From: Tethya wilhelma
Taxonomy: Eukaryota; Porifera; Demospongiae; Tethyida; Tethyidae
Assembly: GCA_964030475.1 (NCBI GenBank)
Contig: CAXIPT010000017.1
Span: forward strand, 268,243 to 332,242
Length of the DNA: 64,000 bases
Reading direction: 5' to 3'
Position numbers and translations under genes: made by a program. Under the pieces are notes generated by a model. That model did not search any database and had not been told where the DNA came from. It saw only the letters and a list, made by a program, of their open reading frames with translations. The stretch's first letter is position 1, and every line of letters starts with the position of its first letter. Positions 24,782 through 37,603 of this stretch are shown in pieces.

Positions 24782-27700
24782 GTATCATCCATTGAGCACT
24801 CATGTTCTCCCCTGATGATTGCCATTGCTAATGGAGACACTAAGATGGTGGATGTTCTACTAAAGAATGGTGCCTCCCTTTCCTACAAGAACAAGGTTTA
24901 GTAAAAAGGTGTACAGATTGTTGAATTGGTTGTTACTGTGTATGTGTATACACCTCCAGGATGGTGTGACTGCTGTTCATGTTGCTTGTAACAAAGATAA
25001 CCTCAAACTCGTCCAACGACTGGTGAACATTGATGGTGGAGTAACACAGCAAGCTACCAATCTACTGGAAATGATATGTTGCCTACAAGAAGTTCAGCAG
25101 TTCTGTGATCACTGTTCTAACAGATAGAGAAGATGAGAGAATAAAACTGATACCTAACAAGGTGAGCCTGAACCATCAGACCAACAATAAGACTTGTGCA
25201 TGGATATATTGTAAATTACTCAAAACATTTTCTTAAAATAATGGCTTTTGAGATGTTCTCTCACTCTACTTATTTACATGTTCTATACAGGATGGTATTG
25301 TTCCCACTGACATTGAGCCAGATGACAGTAAGTTTCAATTCTGCTATATATTGGCTAAATATTAGAGACGAATGTAAATACGATGATACTAAGTCTATTT
25401 CTTTCTATTAATTTGTTTACCTATTGTCTACTAGTTATCCCTCCTGAGATCTTGAAGAGAGGTCCAAAAGCAGTTGATGCATATTTTAAGGCCTTAAGAA
25501 AAGGAAGGTCAAAGATTCCATGGTGCAATTTTCTCATCCTTGGCCAGGAGAGGGTTGGCAAGACCAGCCTCTATCACCTCCTGGTCAACAAGCCATTCAA
25601 CCCAGATCAGGAGTCGACACGTGGGATTGATAATTCCATCGTAGACACTGTAGTGGACACACGTCACGTCGGGGTTGAAGACTGGGCCGAGAAAGACGGG
25701 AGCACAGTACAGCAACATGCAGATCAACAGTTTGCCGAAGGAGTGATTGGAGCTCTACGAACAGACCTCATTGCTTCTAGTGATGGTCCTACTCCAACAG
25801 TGACAGAGTCTGACCTGGAGGAAGAGCTATCCATGCTAATACCAGAAATCAAACAGATCTTCACAGCCAGGAACAACCCTCCCACACTCACTGGCACTCA
25901 ACCCAGGGAGCTAGAAAACCAGTCTGAATCTGACCTGATGAAAGAGTTATTTAGGCTTGCATCAGAGATTGAACAAATCCTCACAGCCAGGATGAATTCT
26001 CCTACAGCAACAGATGCTCAGTTCTACCTGGACTCTGAGAAAGACATATTAGCACTAGCACCAACTGAGATTGAACAGATCCTCACAGTCTGGACAAATC
26101 ATCCTACAGTCACAGAATCAGAAACAGATCAACCAATTACCATACAAGAAGACCCATCAACTTCTGACCAAACCAGCCAATCCACAACAACAGCAGTTGT
26201 CCCTAAAGTGAGCAGTCGACATGCAAAGTTAATCGATCAACAGCTCATGGCCGCTCTTTCAAAGGACTTTAATGAAGAAGACATTGTACTCATTCTCAAT
26301 GTTCTGGATTTCGCCGGTCAAAAAGTGTACCGTCCAATGCACCACTGCTTCCTCTCAAGACGAGCAATGTACCTGGTGGTGTTCAGTATACAGAAGATCA
26401 TTTCGTACCTTGAGCTAAGGTCTAAGCAAAGGGTTCGTTCAGATGTAGATTTATCCAACCCCTTCGAGGAGCTGAGGTATTGGCTCCAATCTATCCACGC
26501 CCACACTCTTCCTGCTGTCCCTGGCAAAGAGAAGACCCATCTGAAGAATGTCTGCATTGTGGGCACTCATCGTGATGTTATGAAAGATGGCAAGCTAGAG
26601 CGTATCAGTGACGAGAAGCTAAATGAGATCAATGAGATACTAATGAAGGAAATCTACAGTGACGACAGGTGTTCGTGTCACCTTCACATGATGGGGCCTA
26701 ACAAGGACAGGATCTTCTTAGCAGTGGAAAATTCAATCGACGGTAAAGAGATGGAGGATCGTGAAGCAAGTGGAGCCAAAGCTCTTCAAGAGGAGATTCA
26801 AAATGCATCTCAAAACCTCTCGTTCCTACAAGAAGATTATCCAATCATCTGGTTCCAATTCAATAATGAACTAGTTAGGTTGAAGGAATCACTCAAGCAA
26901 AGTAAGTCCTCCCTAGTCATCAAAATAGACGAGGTGCTCAAGATAGCTATACAGTGTGGTATCACTGACCAAGATGGACAACAGTTGATTCTGGAGTTTT
27001 TTCACGAGACAGGAAAGATGGTCTGCCTCAGTAAGTTATGAAATAAAAATTATTAATTCAACTACACAATTCATTAATTTTTTTCTACAGAATTTCTTCC
27101 TCCTCTCTTCATCAGTGAAGAGGAGCATGCTGAGCTGAAAGAGCTTGTGTTACTCGATCCAAAATGGCTGATTAACGTCATGATGAATGTCGTTGAGTTG
27201 AAATTTCGGTCCTCAATTGAAGGCAAGCACATGAACCAACTCCATGAAACAGGTGTTGCAACAACCAATCTTCTAAAAGATGTCTGGTCTGAATACCTCC
27301 AAGAGCCGATAGAGGAGTCATTTCACCAGATGTGCCTCATGCTTCAGGCGGAAGCATTGATACACCCCATAGAAAGTGAGTTAATTTGACCACTATCACA
27401 TAATATTGAATCCTCCTATACTCTATACAGCCACAGATGAGCAACCACAGTATCTTGTTCCTGGGAAACTGCCAGAGAAGATCCAGCAAGAGCCTGTCCA
27501 GTGTTTAAGGTGGACCACATTCTACTTCGACTTTCAGCAGTTTCTTCCCAGGGAGATCTACCACAGACTGGTGTGTCTACTGTTGGCTGTCACTCAGAGA
27601 AGGAAATCTTTTGATAAACCATACCTCTCCGAGAACATGTGCCAATTCAAGAACATCGACCAATGTCACTGGTGCATCACAATGGAGGAACAGGAACACA

Positions 27701-28701
27701 GACTGAAGATAGCTGTGCTGTAAGTTTTGTTTGTTTGTTTGTTTGTTTATGTTTGTATGTTATATCCCACAGTGCTAGTGATGCTGACCCAAGGACTCCT
27801 ACTGACCACATTAGTGCCTTCCATACTAAGTACCTCAGGCAGATTTGCCTATACAGCAACCTGGAAGGACTGAGATATTATGGCGGCCCTCTACTGGCTC
27901 CCTGTGAATGTAAATCAACCAGTGTGATACGATACATCAACTATTTTGAAGGAGAGGACCAACCATCAGATATAAAATGTCCTGAGTGTTTCAAAATCTA
28001 TGATATCAATCAACTACTCAATCAAGATCAGGTATAATAACAGTAACTGCAACAATCAGCATCATGCCGTAGTACAGTGTAAATGTATATTCATTGGAAA
28101 AAATGCTAAATTAATGTATAGTTTACTTAGTTCACTGTGATATGTACTGTATATAGGTCACTGATAAATCTCATGGAAGGACTGATTGTACCAAGGCACT
28201 AATCCTTAAGTTCAAAGGTGAGATATTTACGTTAATCAATATAAGATAATTAATGTTTAGGTTAATTATCCAATAATTCGATATTTAACATTAATTTTAA
28301 TTCACTTTGATTGTCTTGATTCTTGCGTTGATACAGGAGCAAATGCCCCATCTAGCACAGAAGACTTTAGTCCCCTCCCTCCTCCTGACCTTCGTACCCT
28401 AAACATCATCAGGTGGAAGAATGCTCAAGGAGAGAACCAAAAGTGTCGAGTGATTGAAACCATCTGTCCAAAGTGGCAGGATCTGGGGATAAATCTGGGC
28501 ATTAAACAAAGCAGTCTAAAGACCATCTCAATCAGCAACCAAAAAGACCCCAAACCATGTTGTGTTGAAGTTCTCACCAAGTGGCTAGAAGATGGCTCCC
28601 CTCACTATCCCATATCTTGGGAGGGGGTGTTTGAACTGCTAGATGATCTAGATGAAACACAACTGATCACTGAACTTAAAGCTGCTCTCAGATTTTTGTA
28701 A
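24782..28701 (+). pseudogene. 5'-truncated, frameshifted copy of the ANK-Roc-COR-Death gene
   Basis: Exons matching the intact neighbour: 24782-24895, 24960-25161, 25291-25327, 25435-27030, 27091-27375, 27431-27719, 27773-28031, 28157-28217 and 28337-28701. The Kelch exons are absent. The second ankyrin exon fuses the starts and ends of two exons of the intact copy by an internal deletion, which shifts frame and creates TAG at 25125-25127. From 25435 on the reading frame is intact: P-loop GQERVGKTS, G3-like DFAGQ, GTHRD at the G4 position, COR-like region, a CxC/CxxC motif (APCEC, KCPEC) and a Death domain (CPKWQDLGINLG to SWEGVFELLDD). It may be a pseudogene, or may still give a shorter Roc-COR-Death protein from an internal start. 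AATAAA lies at 28712. Confidence 0.75.
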
Positions 28702-28711
28702 ACATGCAGCT

Positions 28712-28717
28712 AATAAA
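28712..28717 (+). terminator. Poly(A) signal AATAAA
   Basis: Eleven bases after the TAA stop of the truncated Roc-COR-Death copy. Confidence 0.55.
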
Positions 28718-30013
28718 ACTTTATAATTATTATATTTCTGTCTCAGTCCCACTAATATGTAGTACATGATAAAAAAAAAGTTCTCAAACTGAAAGTTCAA
28801 AGCACATAATAATATATGTGCACGCATAAATTGAGCATGAGTCAGTGCCATAATTATTATAGGTGCAAGGCATCTAGATCTGTTGCAACACATATGTATG
28901 TGTAGCACATTATTATGGAATGTATGTGTGTACACATGTGACAACCACAATGGCCTGTGTATGGTGAGTCACTATATATATATAGTTACAATCGTGACAC
29001 TAGCCTGATTCTTCAAACTCAATGCATATGCATGGTTTCTCACTTTCTCTCATGACATCGATTCTCCCACACATTCCAAAGAGTGATGCATGAAACTCAG
29101 AACCATCTACCTGTAGCTGCATGGCCATGATGGGCTATGATTTATACAGATATCAGTACGTATACTATAGCCTGCTAATGTATACAACAGCCCATGCCAA
29201 TGCATGAGAGAATTTGAGCACTATAACTACATGTATAGCTACTTAATAATGCTCATGATTTTCCATGTACTAGATATTAAAGTATTACACAATCACAGCT
29301 ATATATAATACAATAACTCCACTTGGCTTTTACCAAGATAGTTTAAATGTTAAGGAAGGTTCTAACTCCATTTACAAGGGCTTACACCCAATGGTTATCA
29401 TGTCTCAATCAACAATGACAATCTATAGTTAGAAGAAAAACGGAAACCGTGCAGTGTGCCTAGCCGCAACAATGTGCCATCATACCAATGACTGTATGGT
29501 AAGACATAGTAATACAATGTGGTTTCATGTGAGCTACTATGGAATGGAGGAAATCATATAATGGTCCCTTTACCGGCAGACTCCAGGTCTCCAGTGGTTT
29601 CATGACGCCTCTGAGACAATGTGCGATAAGTTGAAGTTCACGTGTTAGTAACTTTACTGCAGTTGGAAATGTGCAACCCATTGTCATGACGACCTTTACC
29701 AGTGCATGTGGTAAACAGTTCTGCACTGTTAGACATTAGCAGTAGAGAATGAAACTAACTAGCTTTATAGTCTTAGTCTGTATAATATAATATTATACTG
29801 TACATCATCTAACTGCAGCATTAGATCCGCGCAAGTACAATGTGCGAGTGACGTGGGTGGGGCTCATATTTAATTTCCAACAACATTTTTTTATAAAATT
29901 TAATTTCCCAACAAATTTGATGCGTGGCAAGAACAGAAGCAGAAGCAGCAGAATTTGAGTTGAGTTCTTGTGTCTCCTTACTAGTATGGGAATTTTACTT
30001 GCTCGAGTGAAGT
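28718..30013. other. Intergenic region before the intact Kelch-Roc gene
   Basis: The left part (to about 29757) is duplicated 3' flank also found after 36343. The right part (29758-30013) is unique and should hold the promoter of the next gene. No coding segment was recognised. Confidence 0.6.
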
Positions 30014-30134
30014 ATGAATAAAGAACTACTGTCAGCTACTGAGGTACGTGGTGGTCATGAATTGATACACAAATTAGAAGAGGAAAAGCTACTATTACTT
30101 TAAGAAGAGTCCCAATACTGAGATAGCAAAACAG

Positions 30135-30170
<36 letters not shown>

Positions 30171-33100
30171 GCGTGTGCATGTGCGTGTGCGCGTGTGCGT
30201 GTGTGTGTGTGTGTTTGGTATTCAAAGATGTTTTTTCAGTATCAATCTTTGGTAGGCTCTGTTTAGTCTTGGTGCAAGCAAATAATTCTGTAACAATGGT
30301 AATAAGTTGTGTGTGACTTGAAGACATGTAGTGTTTGTTCTCTTTGTCCCAGGTGGCCATCACTCACCCCCTCCTCTCCATGGACTGGGAGGAGCTGCCC
30401 CAGTTGCCATGGGGAGTGTCCAGTGCCAAGGCAGTATGGTACAATGGGCGTGTCTACCTTGGAGGTGGTCTGGTGGAGGGGTGGTCAGAGAGGGAGTGGG
30501 CCACACTGTTGTCCCTCGACACTGTGGGGGGTCATTGGAGGAAGATAGAGACACCAACTTATCTCTATGGACTAGCCGTCTATGAGGGCCACCTGGTGTT
30601 AGTAGGAGGTGAGGAGTATCCTAGTGGTAGAGAGACTAACAAGGTGTGGCAGCTGCTGACCAATGAAGAAGATGACGGAGTGCAATGGAAGGAGGACGCC
30701 ATTCCTCCAATGCCTACAGCAAGATATGCACCCTCTGCTGTCGGATACAAAGAACTCCTCCTAGTAGCTGGAGGTGGTGATGACCCCTATCTTGATACTG
30801 TAGAACTGTACACCTCACAGCAACAACAATGGCTGTCCACAACAGCTCTCCCCAAGCCATGTCGCTACATGACATCTACCATTGTGGGCAGCCATGCTTT
30901 CTTTGTTGGTGGCCATGGACAAGATAAAGAGGTCTACAGCTGTAACCTGGAGGACATCTTGGTCTCTCCTTCATCACTACACTGGGAAAGACTGGCAGAC
31001 CTCCCACTAGAGGCCACATCCCTCACCACACACCAAGGAGTCCTCCTAGCAATAGGAGGGGTTGGATATTCATCTCTCAGCTCCACCCTGATGGCCTACT
31101 CCTTCAACACACAAAGATGGCAGCATTTCTTTGACCTTCCTTTAGCACTCTCCTATACTTGTACACTCACCACACCCACTGGAGATGTGGTCGCCATTGG
31201 AGGGAGCACAGCCCCAGGAAGATACTCTTCAAGAGCATTCAAACTTCATCTAAAAAGTAAGTGCTTCATATTGTATTTCTAACCAAATGTCTCCGACGTC
31301 TAGTCTAACTGCTATATGGCCTTACACAACTCTTATAAACTTCTTTGTCCACCATTAGTTGTTAATGAGTTGCAAAGTAGGCACTGTTCAAAATCTGTAA
31401 TCATGTAATATTATGTTGTACGGTACATTAATTACTTTCACTGAAATAGAACTGCATGCTCTAATTTTTCTCTTGTTTCACAGATGAAGCTGCTCTTGGT
31501 CTCTCCAACATCATCCTCAAAGCTGTTCAGAGTGGTCTCCTTGCTTCAGTTGAAAGGGCTCTGACACTAGTGAAGGAGCACTCCCACTCCAATCCACTAC
31601 TGGACTTCTTGGCTCACAGTTCTTCTCCCAATGTAAGTTTGCCTGTTTGTTGGTACATTAAATGACAAGTGTGTTTCTCTATTAAAGGTATCATCCATTG
31701 AGCACTCATGTTCTCCCCTGATGATTGCCACTGCTAATGGAGACACTAAGATGGTGGACGTTCTACTGGAGAATGGTGCCTCCCCTTCCTACAAGAACAA
31801 GGTTTAGTAAAAGATGTAGAAATTATTAAAATGCATGGTTGTTACTGTGTATGTATTACACCTCCAGGATGATGTGACTGCTGTTCATGTTGCCTGTAGC
31901 AAAGATAACCTCAAACTTGTCCAACGACTGGTGAACATCAATAATGAATCATTAATACAGGAAGCCACCAGTCTGTTGGAAATGACAGATAAGGTATATC
32001 TATATTGATGTTTCATGTGCACATGCTACACACATGCACGCACACACACACACACGCACACACACACACACACACACAGGAAGGAAGAACAATTCTCCAT
32101 TATGCCTGTGATTCTAATTCTACAAGTGAAGCTTTGAAATGGCTGTTGAAAATGCCATTTGGCATGAAAATGTTGAACAACAAAACTAACGTGAGATTCT
32201 ACTTTTTAAAATGTTTTTCATCTCTTATTGTGAGATTATCTCTCTTTAACGTATGGCTCCCTGTGTGCATTCCTCCCACTTTAACTCTCAGACTGGCCTC
32301 ACTCCTCTGTTGACAGCCTGTAGCAATGGAAATGTGGCAGCTGTGGAAGCACTTGTTACTCAGGACCAGGTTGACACAGCTGTATGTGATGAGAATGGCC
32401 AGGGTGCTCTACATCTGGCAGCCAAGAATGACTCTTCAGCTCTTGTTGAGCTGCTCCTCGAAAAGGGATGTCCAAGTGATGCACAAGATTCTAAGGTGAA
32501 TAACTTTGTTGATGTGTGCAAAGCAAAAAAGCTATCTTTGCTTTGTTTATTTATCATTGTTTACATGGTACTCAGTGACCTATCATGAAGGGGGTTTTTA
32601 ATATTATTTTATTTTGTACACAGGGTAACACAGCTCTACATGTTGCCTACAAGAAGTCCAGCAGTTCTGTCATCACTGTTCTAACAGATAGAGAAGATGG
32701 AAGAATAAAACTGGTACCTAACAAGGTGAGACTGAACCAGCAGATCAACAGTGTCCATTGATGAGGTGCTCTCTATGAATATTGAGTGTTTCAGTGTTTT
32801 GATAGATGTTATCTCTATTGTGGCTATATATTGTTGCCTTGCTATGGAATGTAATTACTGGGCTGGTGAATATGGGGTGGGAGCAAGTTACATGTTAGCA
32901 TGGATTTATGACATGCACTTGATATGTTTGGCTTGTTTTTTTAGCTTTTACGCTATTCATTACATGTTTTCATCTTCTATACAGGATGGATCAGTTCCCT
33001 CTGACATTGAGCCAGATGACAGTAAGTTTGCGATATAGCTAATATCAGATACATGCACCATACATACAATGATCTTTATACATTTTGTAGTTATCCCTCC

Positions 33101-36100
33101 TGAGATCTTGAAGAGAGGGGCAAAAGCAGTTGATGCATACTTTAAGGCCTTAAAAAAAGGAAGTTCCAAGATTCCGTGGTGCAATTTTCTCATCCTTGGC
33201 CAGGAGAGGGTTGGCAAGACCAGCCTCTATCACCTCCTGGTCAACAAGCCATTCAACCCAGATCAGGAGTCAACACGTGGGATTGATAATTCCATTGTGG
33301 ACACTGTAGTGGACACACGTCACGTTGGGGTTGAAGACTGGGCCGAGAAAGATGAGAGCACAGTACAGCAACATGCAGACCAACAGTTTGCCGAAGGAGT
33401 GATTGGAGCTCTACGACCAGACCTCATTACTTCTAGTGATAGTCCCACTCCAACTGTGACAGAGTCTGACCTGGAGGAAGAGCTATCCAAGCTAATGCCA
33501 GAGATCCAACAGATCCTCACAGTCAGGAACCTTCTCACACTCACTGGCACTCAACCCAGGCAACTAGAAAACCAGTTTGAATCTGACCTGATGAAAGAGT
33601 TATTTAGGCTTGCATCAGAGATTGAACAAATCCTCACAGCCAGGATGAGCCCTCCTACAGCAACAGATGCTCAGTCCTACCTGGACTCTGAGAAAGAACT
33701 ATTAATACTAGCACCATCAGAGATTGAAGAGATCCTCACAGTCTGGACAAATCATCCTACGGTCACTGGATCAGAAACAATTGGCGTACAAGAAGACTCA
33801 AAAACTTCCGACCAAAGCAGCCAACCAGAAACAAAGGTAGTTGTCCCTAAAGTGAGCAGTCGACATGCAAAACTAATCAATCAACAGCTCATGGCCGCTC
33901 TTTCAAAGGACATGAATGAAGAGGATATTGTACTTATTCTCAATGTTCTAGATTTTGCCGGTCAAAAGGAGTACCGTCCAATGCACCACTGCTTCCTCTC
34001 GAGACGAGCAATGTACCTGGCAGTGTTCAACATACAGCAAATCATTCACTTCCTGGAGAAGCTAAAGTCTCAGGAAGGTGTCCCTTCAGATATGCCAAAC
34101 CCCTTTGAGGAGCTGAGGTATTGGCTCCACTCTATCCACGCCCACACTCTTCCTGCTGTCCCTGGCAAAGAGAAGACCCATCTGAAGAATGTTTGTATTG
34201 TGGGCACTCATCGTGATGTTATGAAAGATGGCAAGCTGGAGCGTATCAGTGATGAGAAGCTAAATGAGATCAATGACATACTAATGGAGGAAATCTACAG
34301 TGACGACAGGTGTTCGTGTCACCTTCACATGATGGGGCCTAACAAGGACAGGATCTTCTTAGCCGTGGAAAATTCAATCGGCGGTAAAGAGATGGAGGAA
34401 CGTGAAGCAAGTGGAGCCAAGGCTCTTCAAGAGGAGATTCAAAAAGTATCTCAAAACCTCTCATTCCTACAAGAAGATTATCCTGTCATCTGGTTCCAGT
34501 TCAATAATGAACTGGTCAGATTGAAGGAATCACTCAAGCAAAGCAAGTCCTCCCTAGTTATCAAAATAGATGAGGTGCTTAAGATAGCCACACAGTGTGG
34601 TATCACTGACCAAGACGGACAACAGTTGATTCTGGAGTTCTTCCATGAGACAGGAAAGATGGTCTGCCTCAGTAAGTTTTGCAGTAAATTATTTTAATTG
34701 TGCAATTAACTTGTATTTTTCTCACACAGAATTTCTTCCTCCACTCTTCATCAGTGAAAAGGAGCATACTGAGCTGAAAGAGCTGGTGTTACTCGATCCA
34801 AAATGGCTGATTGACGTCATGATGAATGTCGTGGAGTTGAAGTTTAGGTCCACAATTGAAGGCAAGCACATGAACCAACTCCGTGAAACAGGTGTTGCAA
34901 CAGCTGATCTTCTAAAGGACGTCTGGTCTGAATATCTCCGAGAGCCAATAGAGGAGTCATTTCATCAAATGTGCCTCATGCTTCAGGCAGAAGCATTGAT
35001 ACACCCAATCAAAAGTGAGTTAATTTGACCACTATTATTATAATATTGAATCCTTCTATACTCTATACAGCCACAGGCGAGCAACCACAGTATCTTGTTC
35101 CTGGGAAACTCCCAGAAAAGATCAAGCAAAAGCCTGTCCAGTGTTCAAGGTGGACCACATTCTACTTTGATTTCCAGCGGTTTCTTCCCAGGGAGATCTA
35201 CCACAGACTGGTGTGTCTACTATTGGCCATCACTCAGAGAGAGGAAAACATAGATAAACCATACCTGTCCGAGAACATGTGCCAATTCAAGAATATCGAC
35301 CAATGTCACTGGTGCATCACAATGGAAGAAAAGGAACACAGACTGAAGATAGCTGTACTGTAAGTCATACCTTAAATTTGTTTGTTTGTTTGTTGATGTT
35401 TGTATGTTATATCTCACAGTGCTAGTGATACTGACCCAAGGACTCCTACTGACCACATGGATGCCTTCCATACTAAGTACCTCAGAGAGATTTGCCTACA
35501 CAGCAACCTGGAGGGACTGAGATATGTTGGTGGTCCTCTACTGGCTCCTTGCAAGTGTGGGCAGACAAATGTTGTAAGATACGTCAACTATTTTGAAGGG
35601 AAAGACAAACCATCAGATTCAAAATGTCCCGAGTGCTTCAAAGTCTACGATATCAATCGACTACTCGATCACGATCAGGTATAATAAAAGTATCTGCAAC
35701 AATCACATAATTATATTATGTATGTATGTATGCTTTACTTATATACTTTGCTGTGATATGTATATAGGCCACTGATTCCAGTAAATCTCACGGAAGCACT
35801 GATCATACCCAGGTTCCTATCCTTAAGCCCAAAGGTGAGTTATTCGCGTTTCTCCACTATCATGCACTATGCATGTATGACATCATGTATTCAAATTTAA
35901 ATTGTTCCAACAAATGAATAGCTAATTAGTATTATTCAATTCACTGTTTTCCTCTATCAACCCATGCATATAATGCAGGAACCAATGTTCCATCTAGCAC
36001 AGAGGACTTCAGTTCCCTCCCTCCTCCTGACCTTCGTACCCTAAACATTATCAAGTGGAACAATGCTGCAGGAGAGAACCAAAAGTGTCGTGTCATTGAA

Positions 36101-36343
36101 ACCATCTGTCCAAAGTGGCAGGATCTGGGGATAAACCTGGGCATGCAGCAAAGCAGTCTAAAGGCCATCTCAATGAGCAACCATGAGAAACCCAAACCAT
36201 GTTGTGTTGAAGTGCTCACCAAGTGGCTAGAAGATGGCTCCCCTCACTATCCCATATCTTGGGAGGGGGTGTTTCAACTGCTAGATGATCTAGATGAAAC
36301 ACAACTGATCACTGAACTTAAAGTTGCTCTCAGATTTTTGTAA
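30014..36343 (+). CDS. Kelch-ankyrin-Roc-COR-Death domain protein (ROCO-type GTPase)
   Basis: Exons: 30014-30043, 30353-31256, 31484-31632, 31688-31801, 31868-31993, 32080-32190, 32292-32495, 32624-32725, 32985-33021, 33091-34671, 34730-35014, 35071-35359, 35420-35678, 35768-35834 and 35979-36343. The start MNKELLSATE joins in frame to about 300 residues of Kelch blades (GGLVEGW, LVGGEEYP, VAGGGDDP, FVGGHGQD, AIGGVGYS). Ankyrin repeats follow (SPLMIATANGDTKMVDVLLE, TPLLTACSNGNVAAVEALV, GALHLAAKNDSSALVELLLE). Roc has GQERVGKTS, DFAGQ and GTHRD, with a roughly 150-residue insertion of three related helical repeats. COR-like and CxC/CxxC segments precede a C-terminal Death domain. Roc-COR modules dimerise and bind GTP, and Death domains recruit partners in apoptosis or immune signalling, so a cytosolic sensor or scaffold role is inferred only. 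The kinase domain found in LRRK-type ROCO proteins is absent. Confidence 0.88.
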
Positions 36344-36930
36344 ACAACTTTACTTTTCTTATATTTTTGTCTCAGTCTCACAATACCATGGTTTGTTGAA
36401 TAATACATGATGAAAGTTTTTGCAACATCCTCAAACTGAAAGTTCAAAACGCGTATATGTGCATGCATAAATATTCATAATGCATGATGTTATTGTTAGT
36501 TTTAAGAAGAAAAACTTGACAATTCTCTTTCTATATACAAACTGATAGTCATAAACAATTTCAGCATGACAGCTATAGGCACAACTATAGGCACAATTAA
36601 GGCATCTGTACGATAAGGTCAATACTTCATTGTTCAGTGGTAGCTCGTTACTACAGTAATACAATGTGGTTTCATGTGAGTTATTATGGAATGAGGAAAT
36701 CATACAATGGTGCCTTTACCGCCAGACCCCAAGTCACTAGTGGTTTCATGAGGCCACTGAGATAATGTGCGGTAAATTCATGTGGTCATGTGGTTACGTA
36801 ATAATAGTTCTATTGCAGTTGGAAATGGTCAACATTGTCATGACGACCTTTACCAGTCAGTCCCTTTGTGCATGTGGATTAGAGCACTGCATGTGCATAC
36901 AATTTAGACATTAGCAGTGGAGACTGAGTA
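31637..36930 (+). repeat. Segmental duplication, copy 2
   Basis: Counterpart of 24728-29757. It contains the ankyrin exons missing from copy 1 and is preceded by the unique Kelch exons. Coding parts of the two copies are mostly identical over long stretches, while introns have diverged by indels. Confidence 0.9.
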
Positions 36931-37237
36931 CAGAAATTGGAAGGGAGAAAAAAAACAGCTGAATCTACAGCTGACTACACTCACAAGTATCCTCTTACTT
37001 GCTCTGCTCATACACTTCAAGTTTTATCTATGACCAAAAATTCAAAATATTGTTCTGATGTACGCAGTACCGTAACGAAAATTTTGCGATTTACGGTATA
37101 GCAAGAATTTAAGATAAATCTTTATCAGATGCACCACTTTTAAACATTTAACTTTTGCATACGCATACCAGTATGAGCAGTATAACAATGTTGTGTAAAT
37201 TGTAAACTTTGCATTATTTAGATTAACGTACCATTGG

Positions 37238-37540
37238 CTATATTGCAGACTCTAGTGTGTTTTTAAAGCTTTCTAACCATCTACATGCTAATGCATAATG
37301 CATCACTCTAGGGTCAAAGGTCAGAGTACCTATGATGTAATATGATGTAATGGGTGATGTCATCGTTGATGGTGATGATGCAGCAGTGTGAAGAGAGCCT
37401 AAGGATAAAATGGCCGACTGATGAGGAGGGAGAATGGAGGTGAACTCTGAGAGACTGGAGGAGCTGAGAGAGACGACACTGTGAGTGTATGAGGGTGTGA
37501 GGATGTGAGGTATATATATGTGTGTGTGTGTGTGTGTGTN

Positions 37541-37603
<63 letters not shown>

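Larger units (their letters stand above)
24728..29757 (+). repeat. Segmental duplication, copy 1
   Basis: Homologous along its length to 31637-36930, covering introns, exons and about 1 kb of 3' flank. The flank match includes AATACAATGTGGTTTCATGT at 29514 and the corresponding site at 36660. Copy 1 lacks roughly 660 bases corresponding to 31985-32640. Confidence 0.9.

Noticed and set aside
24378..24895. Fusion of the RasGEF gene to the ankyrin exon at 24782
   Set aside because: Joining the leftover two bases of the exon ending 24601 to 24782 puts the ankyrin exon out of frame and hits a stop within a dozen codons.
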